Translations under genes and position numbers: made by a program | The notes under the pieces: model-generated | Database searches by the model: none | Told to the model about the DNA's origin: nothing | Seen by the model: the letters and a program-made list of their open reading frames with translations, nothing else | DNA from: an uncultured Lachnospiraceae bacterium | GTDB taxonomy: Bacteria; Bacillota; Clostridia; Lachnospirales; Lachnospiraceae | Assembly (NCBI GenBank): GCA_910584325.1 | Contig: CAJTZH010000002.1 | Coordinates: 39,092-103,091, forward strand | Direction of reading: 5' to 3' | DNA length: 64,000 bases | Part shown: positions 27,016 to 36,830 of the stretch, piece after piece | How positions within the stretch are numbered: position 1 is the stretch's first letter | Layout of the letters: every line of letters starts with the position of its first letter

Positions 27016-27297
27016 ATGCGTATTGATGCTTACAATGCGGTGAGTCAGATATATCAGGCGAATTCCAATTACAAAACCAAGACAGCGAATGCATCTTATG
27101 GCAGTGATAAGGTTGAGATATCATCAGTTGGAAAAGAATATCAGGTAGCTAAAGCAGCAGTTGCACAGGCATCTGATGTAAGAGAAGATAAGATAGCCGA
27201 GATTAAGGCAATGATGAATGCGGGAACATATCATGTGAGCGGTATGGATTTCGCGAACAAGATGTTGGACAATTTCACATCAGAATTAGCATTATAG
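27016..27297 (+). CDS. flgM: Negative regulator of flagellin synthesis (anti-sigma-28) FlgM
   Basis: A 93-residue protein with the FlgM profile: a flexible, low-complexity N-terminal half and a C-terminal helical half containing KVEISSVGKEYQVAKAAVAQ and REDKIAEIKAMMNAGTYHVS, ending MLDNFTSEL. It holds the flagellar sigma factor inactive until the hook is finished. AAAGGAGGAAT precedes the ATG and a sigma-28-type promoter lies upstream, giving autoregulation. Confidence 0.93.
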   Translation: MRIDAYNAVSQIYQANSNYKTKTANASYGSDKVEISSVGKEYQVAKAAVAQASDVREDKIAEIKAMMNAGTYHVSGMDFANKMLDNFTSELAL

Positions 27298-27310
27298 GAG
27301 AGGTTTTTAA

Positions 27311-27826
27311 GTGGCAAGTTTAATTGATGAATTAGTTGGAGTTCTTGATAAAGAAAATTCAGAGTATGAGACGCTTATATCCTTGTCCACTGAAAAGACC
27401 TCAACTATAATACAGAACGACATCGGACAGTTACAGATTATCATGGACCGGGAACAGAAGGTAGTTGATAAGGTAAATATGCTTGAGAAACAACGGGAAG
27501 ATACCGTGCGTGATATCTGTAAAGTTCTACATGTTGAACCACAGGAACTGACAGTGAGGGTCCTGATTGATTTATTGAAGAAACAGCCTGAAGAACAGAG
27601 GAAGTTACAGGATGTTCACACGAAGCTTCGCAAGACTTTACACGAAATGGTTCGCTTGAATGAGAACAATCAGGCACTGATTAGGGAATCAATGGAGATT
27701 CTTGAATTTGAAATGAATTTAGTAAAAGGACTTAAAATGGCTCCCGAGACGAATAATTACACCAAGGGAGCTTATAGTGCAGGAGGCACGGATTTGGGTG
27801 CTGGAGCGTTTGATGCAAAGCAGTGA
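27311..27826 (+). CDS. flgN: Flagellar export chaperone FlgN
   Basis: A 171-residue, mostly helical protein of the FlgN family (B. subtilis YvyG), which escorts the hook-filament junction proteins FlgK and FlgL to the export gate. The N-terminal part (LIDELVGVLDKENSEYETLI) and the long coiled segment (about 40-145) fit the family. The tail is glycine/alanine-rich. The start is GTG 27311 behind AGGAGAGG. It lies between flgM and flgK, the standard position. Confidence 0.88.
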   Translation: MASLIDELVGVLDKENSEYETLISLSTEKTSTIIQNDIGQLQIIMDREQKVVDKVNMLEKQREDTVRDICKVLHVEPQELTVRVLIDLLKKQPEEQRKLQDVHTKLRKTLHEMVRLNENNQALIRESMEILEFEMNLVKGLKMAPETNNYTKGAYSAGGTDLGAGAFDAKQ

Positions 27827-27903
27827 GTGGCTTTGCATTTTTCGTCATAGGACATGTGAAAGAAAGTAAAAAGTTATAAAATGATTAAAGGCGGTGGAAA
27901 CTT

Positions 27904-29667
27904 ATGGCTAACGGAATGTCAAGTTTATATATAGGAGTATCGGGATTACAGGCGGCGCAGCATTCGCTGAATACCACAGGCCATAATTTATCAAATATTG
28001 ATACCAAGGGATATACAAGACAGCAGATTACATATTCTACAAGCAGATATTTTGATTTAGGACAAAACGGTGCAGGGAAGATGCAGTACGGCATCGGCGT
28101 TAATGTACAGGAGATTAGGAGAGTTCGTGACGAGTTTCTGGACAGGGCGTACAGACAGGAACACGGACGCGCTGTCTTTTATGAGAGCCAGTATACCGCC
28201 ATTGAGGAAGTTGAGACGCTTTTTGGTGAGATGGAAGGCGTCAAGTTTGAGGATATGATGAACGGCTTTTATGAGGCGGTCAATGAGGTGGCAAAGAATC
28301 CGGGAAGCACCGTAACGAGAACGGAACTTGTTCAGAAAGCGACTGCGTTTATTAACAGGGCGAACGCGATTCACGACGGTCTGGTATCTTATCAAAAGAT
28401 GTTAAACACAAAGGTGGTTAATACAGTAAATCGTATTAATGAACTGGGTGTGAAAATCGACTCGTTGAATAAGCAGATTAACTATATAGAAAGTTGTGGA
28501 GAGAGCGCAAACGATTATCGCGACCAGAGAGACGAGGCTTTGGATGAACTGTCTACCTATGTTAAGATGAGTTACGAGGAAAACAGCGAAGGAAAGGTAT
28601 CAATCAATATTGAAGGCGCGACGTTCCTCACAGGCAGCTCATTTTTCCCGATGGATGTACAGGAAATTGGGAACACAGGATTATACGAACCGGTGTGGCC
28701 GGTTATGAACAACAGACCGGTTTTCATGCTGACAGAAGAGTTTAATGTTATTAATAATAATGATATCGGCGAATTAAAAGGAACGCTTCTGGCAAGAGGC
28801 AGCATGAGAGCGAACTATGAAGATGTTCCGGTAGAACCGGTACGGGATGATTTTGCGACGCAGGCGGATTATGATGCCGCATATAAGCAGTATCAGAAGG
28901 ATGTCGACTATTATAACACATATATCGACAGTTCCGTAATTGTATCCACAATGGCAGGTCTTGATAAGCTGATTAACGGAATGGTGGAAGCGATTAATAA
29001 TGTGCTTTGCCCGGAGACAACGCTGGATGCGCCGATTACGCTTGCGGACGGAACAGTGGTACCGGCGGGAACGGTTGTTCTTGACATGGAAAAGACTGCT
29101 TATGGCATGGACGGTAAAACAGTAGGCGTGGAGCTGTTTGCAAGAAAGAATACGGAACGGTATGTGGCGAAAGAATACGTTGACGCAGACGGTAATACAC
29201 AGACGCTTTATATACGAAATAATGTCAATGCGTTTGGCGATGAATCGAAGTATACGCTGGGAAATTTGCAGGTAAACGATAAGGTTTTACAGGATTATCA
29301 GAATATTCCGTTAAATCTGAAGGATGGCAGCGAGGATTTTGCTACGGCGGGAAAACTGATTGACATATGGGAAGTTAAGTTTGCAGCATTGAATCCCGAT
29401 AAATATGCCAAAGAAAACTTCCACTCTTTTTATAACAGTCTGGTGTCCGATATTGCAAATAACGGCGAAGTGCTTAAGAATATGACGGAGTATCAGCATT
29501 CCATGGCAAACGGTCTGGATAATAAGAGACAGGAATCAATCGGCGTATCATCCGACGACGAGTTAACGAATATGATTCGATTCCAGAATGCGTATAACGC
29601 AGCTTCAAGATATATTAACGTAGTGAGCGAGATGCTGGAACATTTGGTTACGGCGCTCGGAAGATAA
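27904..29667 (+). CDS. flgK: Flagellar hook-associated protein 1 (FlgK)
   Basis: A 587-residue hook-filament junction protein. The N-terminal signature is LYIGVSGLQAAQHSLNTTGH followed by NLSNIDTKGYTRQ. A coiled D1 region extends to about residue 230, a variable central region follows, and the C terminus has DDELTNMIRFQNAYNAAS. It is longer than the 507-residue B. subtilis protein, mainly in the central exposed domain. It is followed 21 nt later by a second FlgK-like gene. Confidence 0.93.
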   Translation: MANGMSSLYIGVSGLQAAQHSLNTTGHNLSNIDTKGYTRQQITYSTSRYFDLGQNGAGKMQYGIGVNVQEIRRVRDEFLDRAYRQEHGRAVFYESQYTAIEEVETLFGEMEGVKFEDMMNGFYEAVNEVAKNPGSTVTRTELVQKATAFINRANAIHDGLVSYQKMLNTKVVNTVNRINELGVKIDSLNKQINYIESCGESANDYRDQRDEALDELSTYVKMSYEENSEGKVSINIEGATFLTGSSFFPMDVQEIGNTGLYEPVWPVMNNRPVFMLTEEFNVINNNDIGELKGTLLARGSMRANYEDVPVEPVRDDFATQADYDAAYKQYQKDVDYYNTYIDSSVIVSTMAGLDKLINGMVEAINNVLCPETTLDAPITLADGTVVPAGTVVLDMEKTAYGMDGKTVGVELFARKNTERYVAKEYVDADGNTQTLYIRNNVNAFGDESKYTLGNLQVNDKVLQDYQNIPLNLKDGSEDFATAGKLIDIWEVKFAALNPDKYAKENFHSFYNSLVSDIANNGEVLKNMTEYQHSMANGLDNKRQESIGVSSDDELTNMIRFQNAYNAASRYINVVSEMLEHLVTALGR

Positions 29668-29688
29668 CCGGAAAACAGGAGGTAGCAT

Positions 29689-31233
29689 ATGCCATCAACA
29701 TTTTTAGGATTAAATACAGCATATACAGGCTTGCAGGCATATCAGGCAGCAATTAACACAACGGCACATAATATTTCCAATACGAAGACGGACGGGTATT
29801 CCAGACAGACGACGGACGCGCAGGCGGATATAGCTCTTAGGACATACAATAGTTATGGTACGCTGGGTACGGGCGTACTGGTGACGTCTATTAAACAGAT
29901 TCGCGACGAGTATTATGATATCCGGTTCCGCACGAACAATTCGAATGCGGGTCAGTACAGCGTGTACGAAAATTATATGACGCAGCTTGAAAATTATTTA
30001 AACGAGTATTCTCTGGAAGGAATGACCGTTGAATGGAACCATCTTTTTGAGTCGCTTACGGAACTTCAGAAATATCCGCAGGATAATACGGTTCGTAATA
30101 ATGTGATAAACTGCGGCGCCAGTCTGGCAGATTATTTTAATAACTTATGTGCGAATATCCGTAAGATTCAGATTGACGCGAACGAGGAACTGAAGAATCA
30201 GTGTGACAGAGTCAATACGCTGGCACAGAATATCACGGAACTGAACAAGCAGATTAATATGCTGGAGGTGCATCACGGTAATGCGAATGACCTTCGTGAC
30301 CAGAGAAATAAGCTGGTTGATGAATTGTCCGCTATCATTAATGTAGAAACTTATGAACAGGATATGGGCGGAGGCGTTACGTATTTTACAGTTCGTGCAA
30401 ACGGGCAGGACCTGGTGAATAATTACAATTATAATACGCTGGTAACAGAGGCAAAGAAAGACAAAAGAAACGCATCTGACGCGGAGGGAATGTACGAGAT
30501 TACATGGGCGAACGGAGTAGCGTTTGACGAATATAATTCAACACTTCGCGGAAGCATGAAAGCGCTTCTTGATATTAGAGACGGTTGTAACAACGCGTAT
30601 GAAGTTGAGAAAAATACAACCGACGACCAGGGAAATCCGAAGAAAGAATTGGTTATTGAACAGAGGAGAAGTTCTAATACGGCTTATAAAGGCGTTCCGT
30701 ATTATCAGTCTAAGCTGAACGAGTTTGTTAACCTGATGGCTGATGCAATTAATTCTGTTTTTGAGAAAGGTGAAACGACCGATGGCGTACCGGGTGTTCC
30801 GTTTTTTACCGTCAAATATGACGGCGCGGCAATGTCGGCAATGTCGGTGGAAGTGAATCCGATTCTTGTGGAAGATAATACAAGACTGGCGACGACGACG
30901 AATTATCTGGATGGTGAGGCGAAATCGGATTTGGTAGATGAGCTTCTGGCAATACAGAGTAAGAAAATTTTTAATGGCGGTACGGGCGCTTATTTCCTGG
31001 AGAGTGTTGTGGCGGCAGTTGCTATCGACTCTGAAAAAGCGACAACATTTTACAGAAATTTCCGTAATATTTCACATTCCGTTCAAAATCAGAGATTATC
31101 TGTTATGGGTGTTGATGATGATGAAGAGGCATTGGATTTATTAAAATATCAGCAGGCATACAACCTTTGTGCGAAGATGATGTCTGTTATGAATGAAGTA
31201 TACAACAAATTAATTAACGAGACGGGATTATAA
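29689..31233 (+). CDS. Second FlgK-like hook-associated protein
   Basis: A 514-residue FlgK paralogue in tandem with flgK. The N terminus (FLGLNTAYTGLQAYQAAINT then AHNISNTKTDGYSRQ), the LRDQRNKLVDELS segment and the C-terminal DDDEEALDLLKYQQAYNLCA all match the family, but the central region differs strongly from its neighbour. AGGAGG precedes the ATG. Possible roles are an additional junction layer or an alternative junction protein for one of the two flagellins. I leave the symbol empty because the division of labour is unknown. Confidence 0.88.
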   Translation: MPSTFLGLNTAYTGLQAYQAAINTTAHNISNTKTDGYSRQTTDAQADIALRTYNSYGTLGTGVLVTSIKQIRDEYYDIRFRTNNSNAGQYSVYENYMTQLENYLNEYSLEGMTVEWNHLFESLTELQKYPQDNTVRNNVINCGASLADYFNNLCANIRKIQIDANEELKNQCDRVNTLAQNITELNKQINMLEVHHGNANDLRDQRNKLVDELSAIINVETYEQDMGGGVTYFTVRANGQDLVNNYNYNTLVTEAKKDKRNASDAEGMYEITWANGVAFDEYNSTLRGSMKALLDIRDGCNNAYEVEKNTTDDQGNPKKELVIEQRRSSNTAYKGVPYYQSKLNEFVNLMADAINSVFEKGETTDGVPGVPFFTVKYDGAAMSAMSVEVNPILVEDNTRLATTTNYLDGEAKSDLVDELLAIQSKKIFNGGTGAYFLESVVAAVAIDSEKATTFYRNFRNISHSVQNQRLSVMGVDDDEEALDLLKYQQAYNLCAKMMSVMNEVYNKLINETGL

Positions 31234-31254
31234 AGATAGGGAGGTTCGCAGCGC

Positions 31255-32778
31255 ATGAGAATTACGAATCAGATGATACAGAACAATTCATTAAATAATA
31301 TCAGTATTAACAAGACACAGATGAATACGCTTGACACACAGCTGTCCAGCCAGAAAAAAATCAGCAGACCGTCGGAGGATCCGATTATCGCTATCCGCGC
31401 ATTGCGTCTTCGTACGAGTTTGAGCGAGGTAGAACAGTATCTTAAGAAAAATATTCCGGATGCCAATTCATGGCTGGATGTTTCGGAAGGCGCTTTGAAA
31501 GAAGCAAATGACATTATAGAGGATGTCTACGATGCCTGTGTACAGGGTTCAACGGATACACTTTCTTTAAACGAAAGAGAAATTCTCTCATCCAGTTTGA
31601 AAGAACTTCGGGAAGCGCTATATGCCCAGGGTGATGTCGATTACGCCGGAAGATATGTATTTACCGGATTCAGAACGGATACTTCACTGACATTTAAGAC
31701 AGAAGAACAGCTTGCGGATGCAGATTATACGATTACACAAAATTTCACGGCGCAGGATTTTGACAATAAGAGTATTGTTACGGGCACGGTAGATTTGAAT
31801 GCCGTTAAGACATTAACCGGCGACCAGCTGGGAGCGTTGACAGACGCGCAGCTTCAGGCGCTTGTTGATGTGAACGCGATTGGCGACGCAGATATACACA
31901 GAATTCGTCTTGCTTATACGGATATTAAGTCGATACAGGATGCTGCAATTTCAATTAATTATACAGATGGCGGCGGTAATCAGCAGACATTCGGAACGAT
32001 TACCGAGTCGACGGACCCGAATCAGGTGCCGGGCGATAACGAGATTTTATTTAATCCCACAACGGGCGAGCTGCTGTTTGGTAATCAGGCATATACGGAT
32101 TTGTATGCAATCGGTGATTTTTCGATTACGTATGATAAGGATAGTTTTGAAAAAGGCGATGCAAGACCGGAGCATTATTTTACCTGTACACAGCGTAAGG
32201 CCGACGGTGAACAACTGACTTATGAAAAGGACCCGGCAGGTCAGAGTATTGAATATATTGTAAATTTCAATCAGAAGTTGAAAGTAAACTCTGAAGCGGC
32301 AGACTGCTTCTCACTGGATATGGGAAGAGATATTGATGAAATTATTAATGCGGTGGATAATGCTATTGCTGCGGAAAAACGCCGCGATACATTGAAGGAA
32401 TTAAAAGAAAATCCAAATTATGCAAGCGACGAAGCGCAAAAGAACCTGGATAAACTGATTGAGGGCGCGGAAAAAGAACTGGATTATTATAATGATATTC
32501 TGCAGAAAACATTTGAAGAGGGAATAACAAATATGCAGAATCATCAGGAGAAGATTGATATTGAAATGGCGGATATCGGTAATCGTATGAAGCGTCTGGA
32601 ACTGACAAAGACAAGACTTAAAAGCCAGCATACGAACTTTACGGATTTGAAGTCAAGTAACGAGGATATTGATTTGGAAGAAGTAGTCATTAATTATTCT
32701 TCTGCGGAATTGGTATATAATGCTTCACTGACTGCCGGAAGCAAGGTGGTAAGACAAACGCTTTTGGATTTTATCTGA
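31255..32778 (+). CDS. flgL: Flagellar hook-associated protein 3 (FlgL)
   Basis: A 507-residue flagellin-like junction protein. The N terminus (RITNQMIQNNSLNNISINKT, then SSQKKISRPSEDPIIAIRAL) and C terminus (LTKTRLKSQHTNFTDLKSSN, then NYSSAELVYNASL) are typical FlgL. A central region of roughly 200 residues (about 150-350) expands it well beyond the roughly 300 residues of the B. subtilis protein. GGGAGG lies upstream. It follows the two flgK genes and precedes fliW. Confidence 0.9.
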   Translation: MRITNQMIQNNSLNNISINKTQMNTLDTQLSSQKKISRPSEDPIIAIRALRLRTSLSEVEQYLKKNIPDANSWLDVSEGALKEANDIIEDVYDACVQGSTDTLSLNEREILSSSLKELREALYAQGDVDYAGRYVFTGFRTDTSLTFKTEEQLADADYTITQNFTAQDFDNKSIVTGTVDLNAVKTLTGDQLGALTDAQLQALVDVNAIGDADIHRIRLAYTDIKSIQDAAISINYTDGGGNQQTFGTITESTDPNQVPGDNEILFNPTTGELLFGNQAYTDLYAIGDFSITYDKDSFEKGDARPEHYFTCTQRKADGEQLTYEKDPAGQSIEYIVNFNQKLKVNSEAADCFSLDMGRDIDEIINAVDNAIAAEKRRDTLKELKENPNYASDEAQKNLDKLIEGAEKELDYYNDILQKTFEEGITNMQNHQEKIDIEMADIGNRMKRLELTKTRLKSQHTNFTDLKSSNEDIDLEEVVINYSSAELVYNASLTAGSKVVRQTLLDFI

Positions 32779-32824
32779 TAAGAAATAAATAGGCATTGAC
32801 AATATAATGCAGATAGGAGAAGGT

Positions 32825-33283
32825 ATGTTAATAAAGACAAAATGTTTTGGAGATGTAGATGTATCGACGGAGAAAATTATTCATTTTGAAAACGGTCTTA
32901 TGGGGTTTGAAGGTTTCAAGGATTATACAATTCTTTTTAATTCTGAGAAGAAGGCGAATAAAACGATTATGTGGCTTCAGTCGATTGAGGAGCAGGCGCT
33001 TGCGCTTCCTGTGGTGGATCCAATGTTTATATCCGGAGCATATAATCCTGTAGTGGAGGACGAACTGCTTACTTCAATCGGAGAATTTGAAGAGGATGAT
33101 ATGCTGATTCTCGTGACGCTCACGGTTCCGCCGGATATTACAAAGATGACGGCAAATTACAAGGCGCCGATTATTATTAATGCGGGTACATTAAAGGGTG
33201 TCCAGCTCATTGCCGAAAATGAAGAATATCTTGTAAAACAGCCTGTTTATGATTTGTTGAAGAAGCGAAAGGGCGGTGAATAA
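32825..33283 (+). CDS. fliW: Flagellar assembly factor FliW
   Basis: A 152-residue beta-barrel protein that binds either flagellin or CsrA. When flagellin is exported, free FliW traps CsrA and relieves repression of flagellin translation. Family motifs are FENGLMGFEGFKDY (about 22-35), VVDPMFI and VTLTVPPDITKMTANYKAPI. ATG 32825 follows AGGAGAAGG; an in-frame start at 32807 has no site. csrA starts 1 nt after the stop, the standard regulatory pair. Confidence 0.95.
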   Translation: MLIKTKCFGDVDVSTEKIIHFENGLMGFEGFKDYTILFNSEKKANKTIMWLQSIEEQALALPVVDPMFISGAYNPVVEDELLTSIGEFEEDDMLILVTLTVPPDITKMTANYKAPIIINAGTLKGVQLIAENEEYLVKQPVYDLLKKRKGGE

Positions 33284-33284
33284 T

Positions 33285-33503
33285 ATGCTGGCATTATCAA
33301 GAAAGAAAGATGAAGCAATCATCATCAACAACGATATTGAGATTAAGGTTATCGAGATTAAGGGTGAACAGGTAAAGCTGGGCATATCGGCACCAAAATC
33401 AGTGTCTATTTATCGAAAAGAAGTATATATACAGATAGAGGAAGCAAATAAAGAAGCGGCAAATTCTGTTGCGGATATCAAGACTCTTGAAAATTTACTG
33501 TAA
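33285..33503 (+). CDS. csrA: Carbon storage/translational regulator CsrA
   Basis: A 72-residue dimeric RNA-binding protein recognising GGA in hairpin loops. MLALSRKKDEAIIINNDIEI begins it, with VKLGISAPKSVSIYRKEVY in the middle, both canonical. The ATG at 33285 follows GGGCGGTGA. It is coupled to fliW. The best targets visible here are the flagellin leaders (37445-37460 and 38466-38477). No strong terminator was found after it; a short AT-rich hairpin and T-tract near 33510-33539 may serve. Confidence 0.95.
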   Translation: MLALSRKKDEAIIINNDIEIKVIEIKGEQVKLGISAPKSVSIYRKEVYIQIEEANKEAANSVADIKTLENLL

Positions 33504-33572
33504 TTTCTGCTACAAATTTTATATTGTGTTATTTTTTTCTGTAAAAAATTCATTTTTTCGCTGAAAAAGTAT

Positions 33573-33599
33573 TAATTTTTTGTTGAGAATCGCCGATAA
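33573..33599 (+). promoter_or_regulatory. Sigma-28-type promoter of flaG-fliD-fliS
   Basis: TAATTTTT (33573-33580), 11 nt, GCCGATAA (33592-33599). An overlapping vegetative-like pair, TTGAGA (33583-33588) and TAGAAT (33605-33610) 16 nt apart, is also present. Two short hairpins (33621-33634; 33638-33656) follow in the leader. Confidence 0.65.
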
Positions 33600-33691
33600 A
33601 ATGTTAGAATAATAAAAACAGCTATTTTTATAGCAATAATAAGAGAAATTCTTATTGGAATTTCTTACTTTCACAAGGAGGTGTCAGTAAA

Positions 33692-34132
33692 ATGGCAGTT
33701 GAAAACGTAAACAGCGTAGCGGCGACACAGTCGTATCAGGCTTTATCAACGCCAGCAGCAACGCCGGTCAAGGAGGCAGGTCGCGTTGATGCAACAAAGG
33801 TGGAGGCACAGGCTTCCGCGATAAATGAACCGGTGGAGATTAAAAAGGCTGACGGTTCGGATAAGAACGGGAATGCTCAGAAGGATGCCGACCAACAGGA
33901 AAAGAAGCCTAGCGACAACACAATTAGACAGGCGTTAAAGGATTTGAACAGGAAACTTAACAATAGTACGATTGCGGAGTTTGGTATTCATGAGGGAACC
34001 AACAGAATTATGATTAAGATTAAAAATAAGGATACGGACGAATTGATTCGTGAAGTTCCGGCAGAGAAGACCCTTGACCTTATTCAGAAGGCGTGGGAGC
34101 TGGCAGGTATTCTTGTAGACGAAAAGCGATAA
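33692..34132 (+). CDS. flaG: FlaG-family flagellar protein
   Basis: A 146-residue protein. A disordered, Ala/Lys/Asp-rich N-terminal half (1-75) is followed by the FlaG domain: LKDLNRKLNNSTIAEFGIHE, a MIKIKNKDTDELIREVPAEK strand pair and a final helix. FlaG proteins influence filament length and usually sit next to fliD, as here (12 nt away). AAGGAGGTG precedes the ATG. Confidence 0.9.
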   Translation: MAVENVNSVAATQSYQALSTPAATPVKEAGRVDATKVEAQASAINEPVEIKKADGSDKNGNAQKDADQQEKKPSDNTIRQALKDLNRKLNNSTIAEFGIHEGTNRIMIKIKNKDTDELIREVPAEKTLDLIQKAWELAGILVDEKR

Positions 34133-34144
34133 GGAGGGTTTGAT

Positions 34145-36412
34145 ATGGCAGTAAGGTTATCCGGTCTGGCATCCGGTCTTGATACAGATTCTATTGTAAA
34201 AGAACTGGTGTCAGCATATTCAATAAAAAAAGATAATATTGTTAAAGCGCAGACGAAGCTTGAGTGGACACAGGATGCGTGGAAATCAATGAATAGTAAG
34301 ATTTATAGTTTCTATAGTGCGAAACTGTCCAATTTGAGGTTTTCAAGCTCATATAAATTAAAAACATCAACAATTTCCAACAGCTCTGTTGCGAAGGTTA
34401 CTGCGTCTTCAAAGGCGGTAAACGGTACCCAGACATTGAAAGTGAATCGTCTTGCAAAGACGGGTTCTTTGACCGGCGGTGTGATTTCTGATAAGGATGG
34501 AAAGAAATTAACAGGGAAAAGCAAGCTGAGCGAAGTGAAAGGTCTTGACCAGCTTGCAAGCCTGGGCAGTATCGAGGTTAAGTCGGGTAGTAAGACTTCC
34601 GGTATTGAACTGTCCGGTGATATGACTATTAATCAGTTTGTTGTAAAATTGAAAGATGCAGGTCTGGAAGCAAATTTTGATGAGAGAAACCAGAGACTAT
34701 TTATTAATTCCACAAAGAGTGGTAAAGACGGAGACTTTGCAATTACTGCTGCGAATAGCGAAGCGGTTGAGGCGTTAAAGGGACTGGGTATTTATGCTGT
34801 GACAGATGCCGAACTGGAAAAATATAAAGCAGACGCAGCGATTGATGTAGACGAGATGACTGCAAAGGCTTATGAAAGGCAAAAGACTGCCTATACGGAT
34901 GCGGCAGCGCAGAAGAAGGTGTTGGAGGCGCAGGAAGCTTCTCTGACAAAAACGCAGCAGTCTCTTGCAACACAGAAAGAATATCTCCAGTTTAAGAATG
35001 ATTATATGGCAGGACTGAAGTTTGACGGAACGGAAAAACCGGTTTTAGACGAAGAGGGCAATCCGAAGCTTGATGAAGAAGGTAATCCTGTAACGTATAT
35101 GGATTATACCTATGCAAGCGGCTCTAAGACTGCTATGGAAATAGCACAGGGATTAACTACTGAGATTGAAGATCTGGAAAAACAGCTTGAGGCATATAAT
35201 AAAGAGGAATTAACTGACGAGGAGAAGGCGCAGAAGGCAACGCTTCAGAATCAGCTAAGAGCCGCAAAGGATGTTCAGAAAGAAATCGGCGGCGATACGC
35301 TTACAGCAAATGATATTCAGGCAATTGTGGCAAATAGTGCAGAAAGTCTCACAGAAGTATCTAAGAATCTGACAGAAACAGAGCAGAAGCTTAATACAAC
35401 AAAGGATACGTTGGCAAGTGAGACGCTTCTGAACCAGTATGTGGATGACCGCAATGCAGAGATAGATGATAGTAATGCGGCTTTACAGACGAGACTGCAT
35501 GATTATTATTCAAATCTTAAGACAACGGCGGAGAAGATAGTAGCTGATTATGCAGGGGGAGCTGATAATATGGCAACCCGTATTGTCGGCGAGGACTCCG
35601 AGATTGAGTTGAACGGAGCAATCTTTACAAATAATACGAACTCATTTGAGATTAACGGTTTGACAATTCAGGCGACGGCGCTTACGGGAGACGAGAGCGT
35701 AACCATTACAACGGATACGGATATTGACGGCATTTATAACATGGTTAAGGATTTCTTTTCAACTTACAATGAGTTGATTAAAGCAATGGATACCGCTTAT
35801 AATGCTCCTTCCGCAAGACAGTACGAGCCGCTTACCGATGATGAGAAGGAAGCGATGACGGATTCTCAGATTGAGAAGTGGGAAACGAAGATTAAAGATT
35901 CTATTCTCAGAAGAGATAATACGTTAGGCACATTGTCGTCTCTGATGAAAACAACGATGAGCAGAACTTACACAGTTGGCGGTAAGAATTATTCTCTGGC
36001 TTCATTTGGCATTAAGACGGCAGGATATTTTTCTTCCGGTGATAATGAAAAAGGTGTGTATCATATTGACGGTGATCCGGATGATACAACTACGTCAGGC
36101 AATGAGGATAAGCTGCGTGCGGCGATTGCTTCCGATCCGGACACATTTGTTGAGTTTTTCAGTAAGCTGTCGGGAGAGTTATATACGAAGCTGACGGATA
36201 AGATGGCAACTTCAAGTTTAAGCAGCGCATTTACCGTATACAATGATAAGCAGATGAAGACGCAGTACAGCAATTATACGTCTGATATCAAGAGGTGGGA
36301 AGAGAAAATCAGTGATTACGAAGAGAAATACTATAAGCAGTTTTCAGCAATGGAGCAGGCTTTGGCGAAATTGAATTCTCAGCAGTCACAGCTTTCAGGT
36401 CTGTTTAGTTAG
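34145..36412 (+). CDS. fliD: Flagellar filament cap protein FliD (HAP2)
   Basis: A 755-residue cap protein that promotes flagellin polymerisation at the filament tip. The N terminus (VRLSGLASGLDTDSIVKELV) and the C-terminal coiled region ending near LAKLNSQQSQLSGLFS match FliD. It is about 250 residues longer than the B. subtilis protein. The extra part is a long charged coiled-coil insert (about 225-450) rich in Glu, Lys and Gln. AAGGAGGG lies upstream. Confidence 0.93.
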   Translation: MAVRLSGLASGLDTDSIVKELVSAYSIKKDNIVKAQTKLEWTQDAWKSMNSKIYSFYSAKLSNLRFSSSYKLKTSTISNSSVAKVTASSKAVNGTQTLKVNRLAKTGSLTGGVISDKDGKKLTGKSKLSEVKGLDQLASLGSIEVKSGSKTSGIELSGDMTINQFVVKLKDAGLEANFDERNQRLFINSTKSGKDGDFAITAANSEAVEALKGLGIYAVTDAELEKYKADAAIDVDEMTAKAYERQKTAYTDAAAQKKVLEAQEASLTKTQQSLATQKEYLQFKNDYMAGLKFDGTEKPVLDEEGNPKLDEEGNPVTYMDYTYASGSKTAMEIAQGLTTEIEDLEKQLEAYNKEELTDEEKAQKATLQNQLRAAKDVQKEIGGDTLTANDIQAIVANSAESLTEVSKNLTETEQKLNTTKDTLASETLLNQYVDDRNAEIDDSNAALQTRLHDYYSNLKTTAEKIVADYAGGADNMATRIVGEDSEIELNGAIFTNNTNSFEINGLTIQATALTGDESVTITTDTDIDGIYNMVKDFFSTYNELIKAMDTAYNAPSARQYEPLTDDEKEAMTDSQIEKWETKIKDSILRRDNTLGTLSSLMKTTMSRTYTVGGKNYSLASFGIKTAGYFSSGDNEKGVYHIDGDPDDTTTSGNEDKLRAAIASDPDTFVEFFSKLSGELYTKLTDKMATSSLSSAFTVYNDKQMKTQYSNYTSDIKRWEEKISDYEEKYYKQFSAMEQALAKLNSQQSQLSGLFS

Positions 36413-36444
36413 GCTGGGGCATATAGAACAGGGAGGTTAAGGCG

Positions 36445-36822
36445 ATGGCGTTGCCAAATGCATATTCACAGTATAACAACAGTAAGATTCTCACGGCAAC
36501 ACCTGCGGAACTGACATTGATGCTTTATGAAGGCGCAATCAAGTTTTGTAATATTGCTATTATGGGAATTGAGCAGGGGGATGTGATGAAAGCGCATACC
36601 AACATTGTTAAGGTAGAAAATATTATTATTGAGTTTCAGTCTACCCTGAATCATAAATATGCAGTTGCAGAAGATTTCGAAAAGGTGTATAATTACATTT
36701 ACAGCAGGTTGGTTGAGGCGAATATCAAAAAAGATAAAGAGATTCTGGAAGAGGTATTGGTGCATCTGAGAGGGATGCGTGATACTTGGAAGGAAGTAAT
36801 GAAAAAGAGTATGAACGCATAG
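36445..36822 (+). CDS. fliS: Flagellin-specific chaperone FliS
   Basis: A 125-residue four-helix protein that binds the flagellin C terminus and prevents premature polymerisation. It has the family start NAYSQYNNSKILTATPAELT (about 5-24) and LMLYEGAIKFCNIAI. GGGAGG precedes the ATG. A FliT-like chaperone gene starts 8 nt after its stop. Confidence 0.95.
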   Translation: MALPNAYSQYNNSKILTATPAELTLMLYEGAIKFCNIAIMGIEQGDVMKAHTNIVKVENIIIEFQSTLNHKYAVAEDFEKVYNYIYSRLVEANIKKDKEILEEVLVHLRGMRDTWKEVMKKSMNA

Positions 36823-36830
36823 GAGCAGCC

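Noticed and set aside
33276..33284. GTG start three codons upstream for csrA
   Set aside because: CsrA proteins begin MLALSRK; the GTG overlaps the ribosome site.
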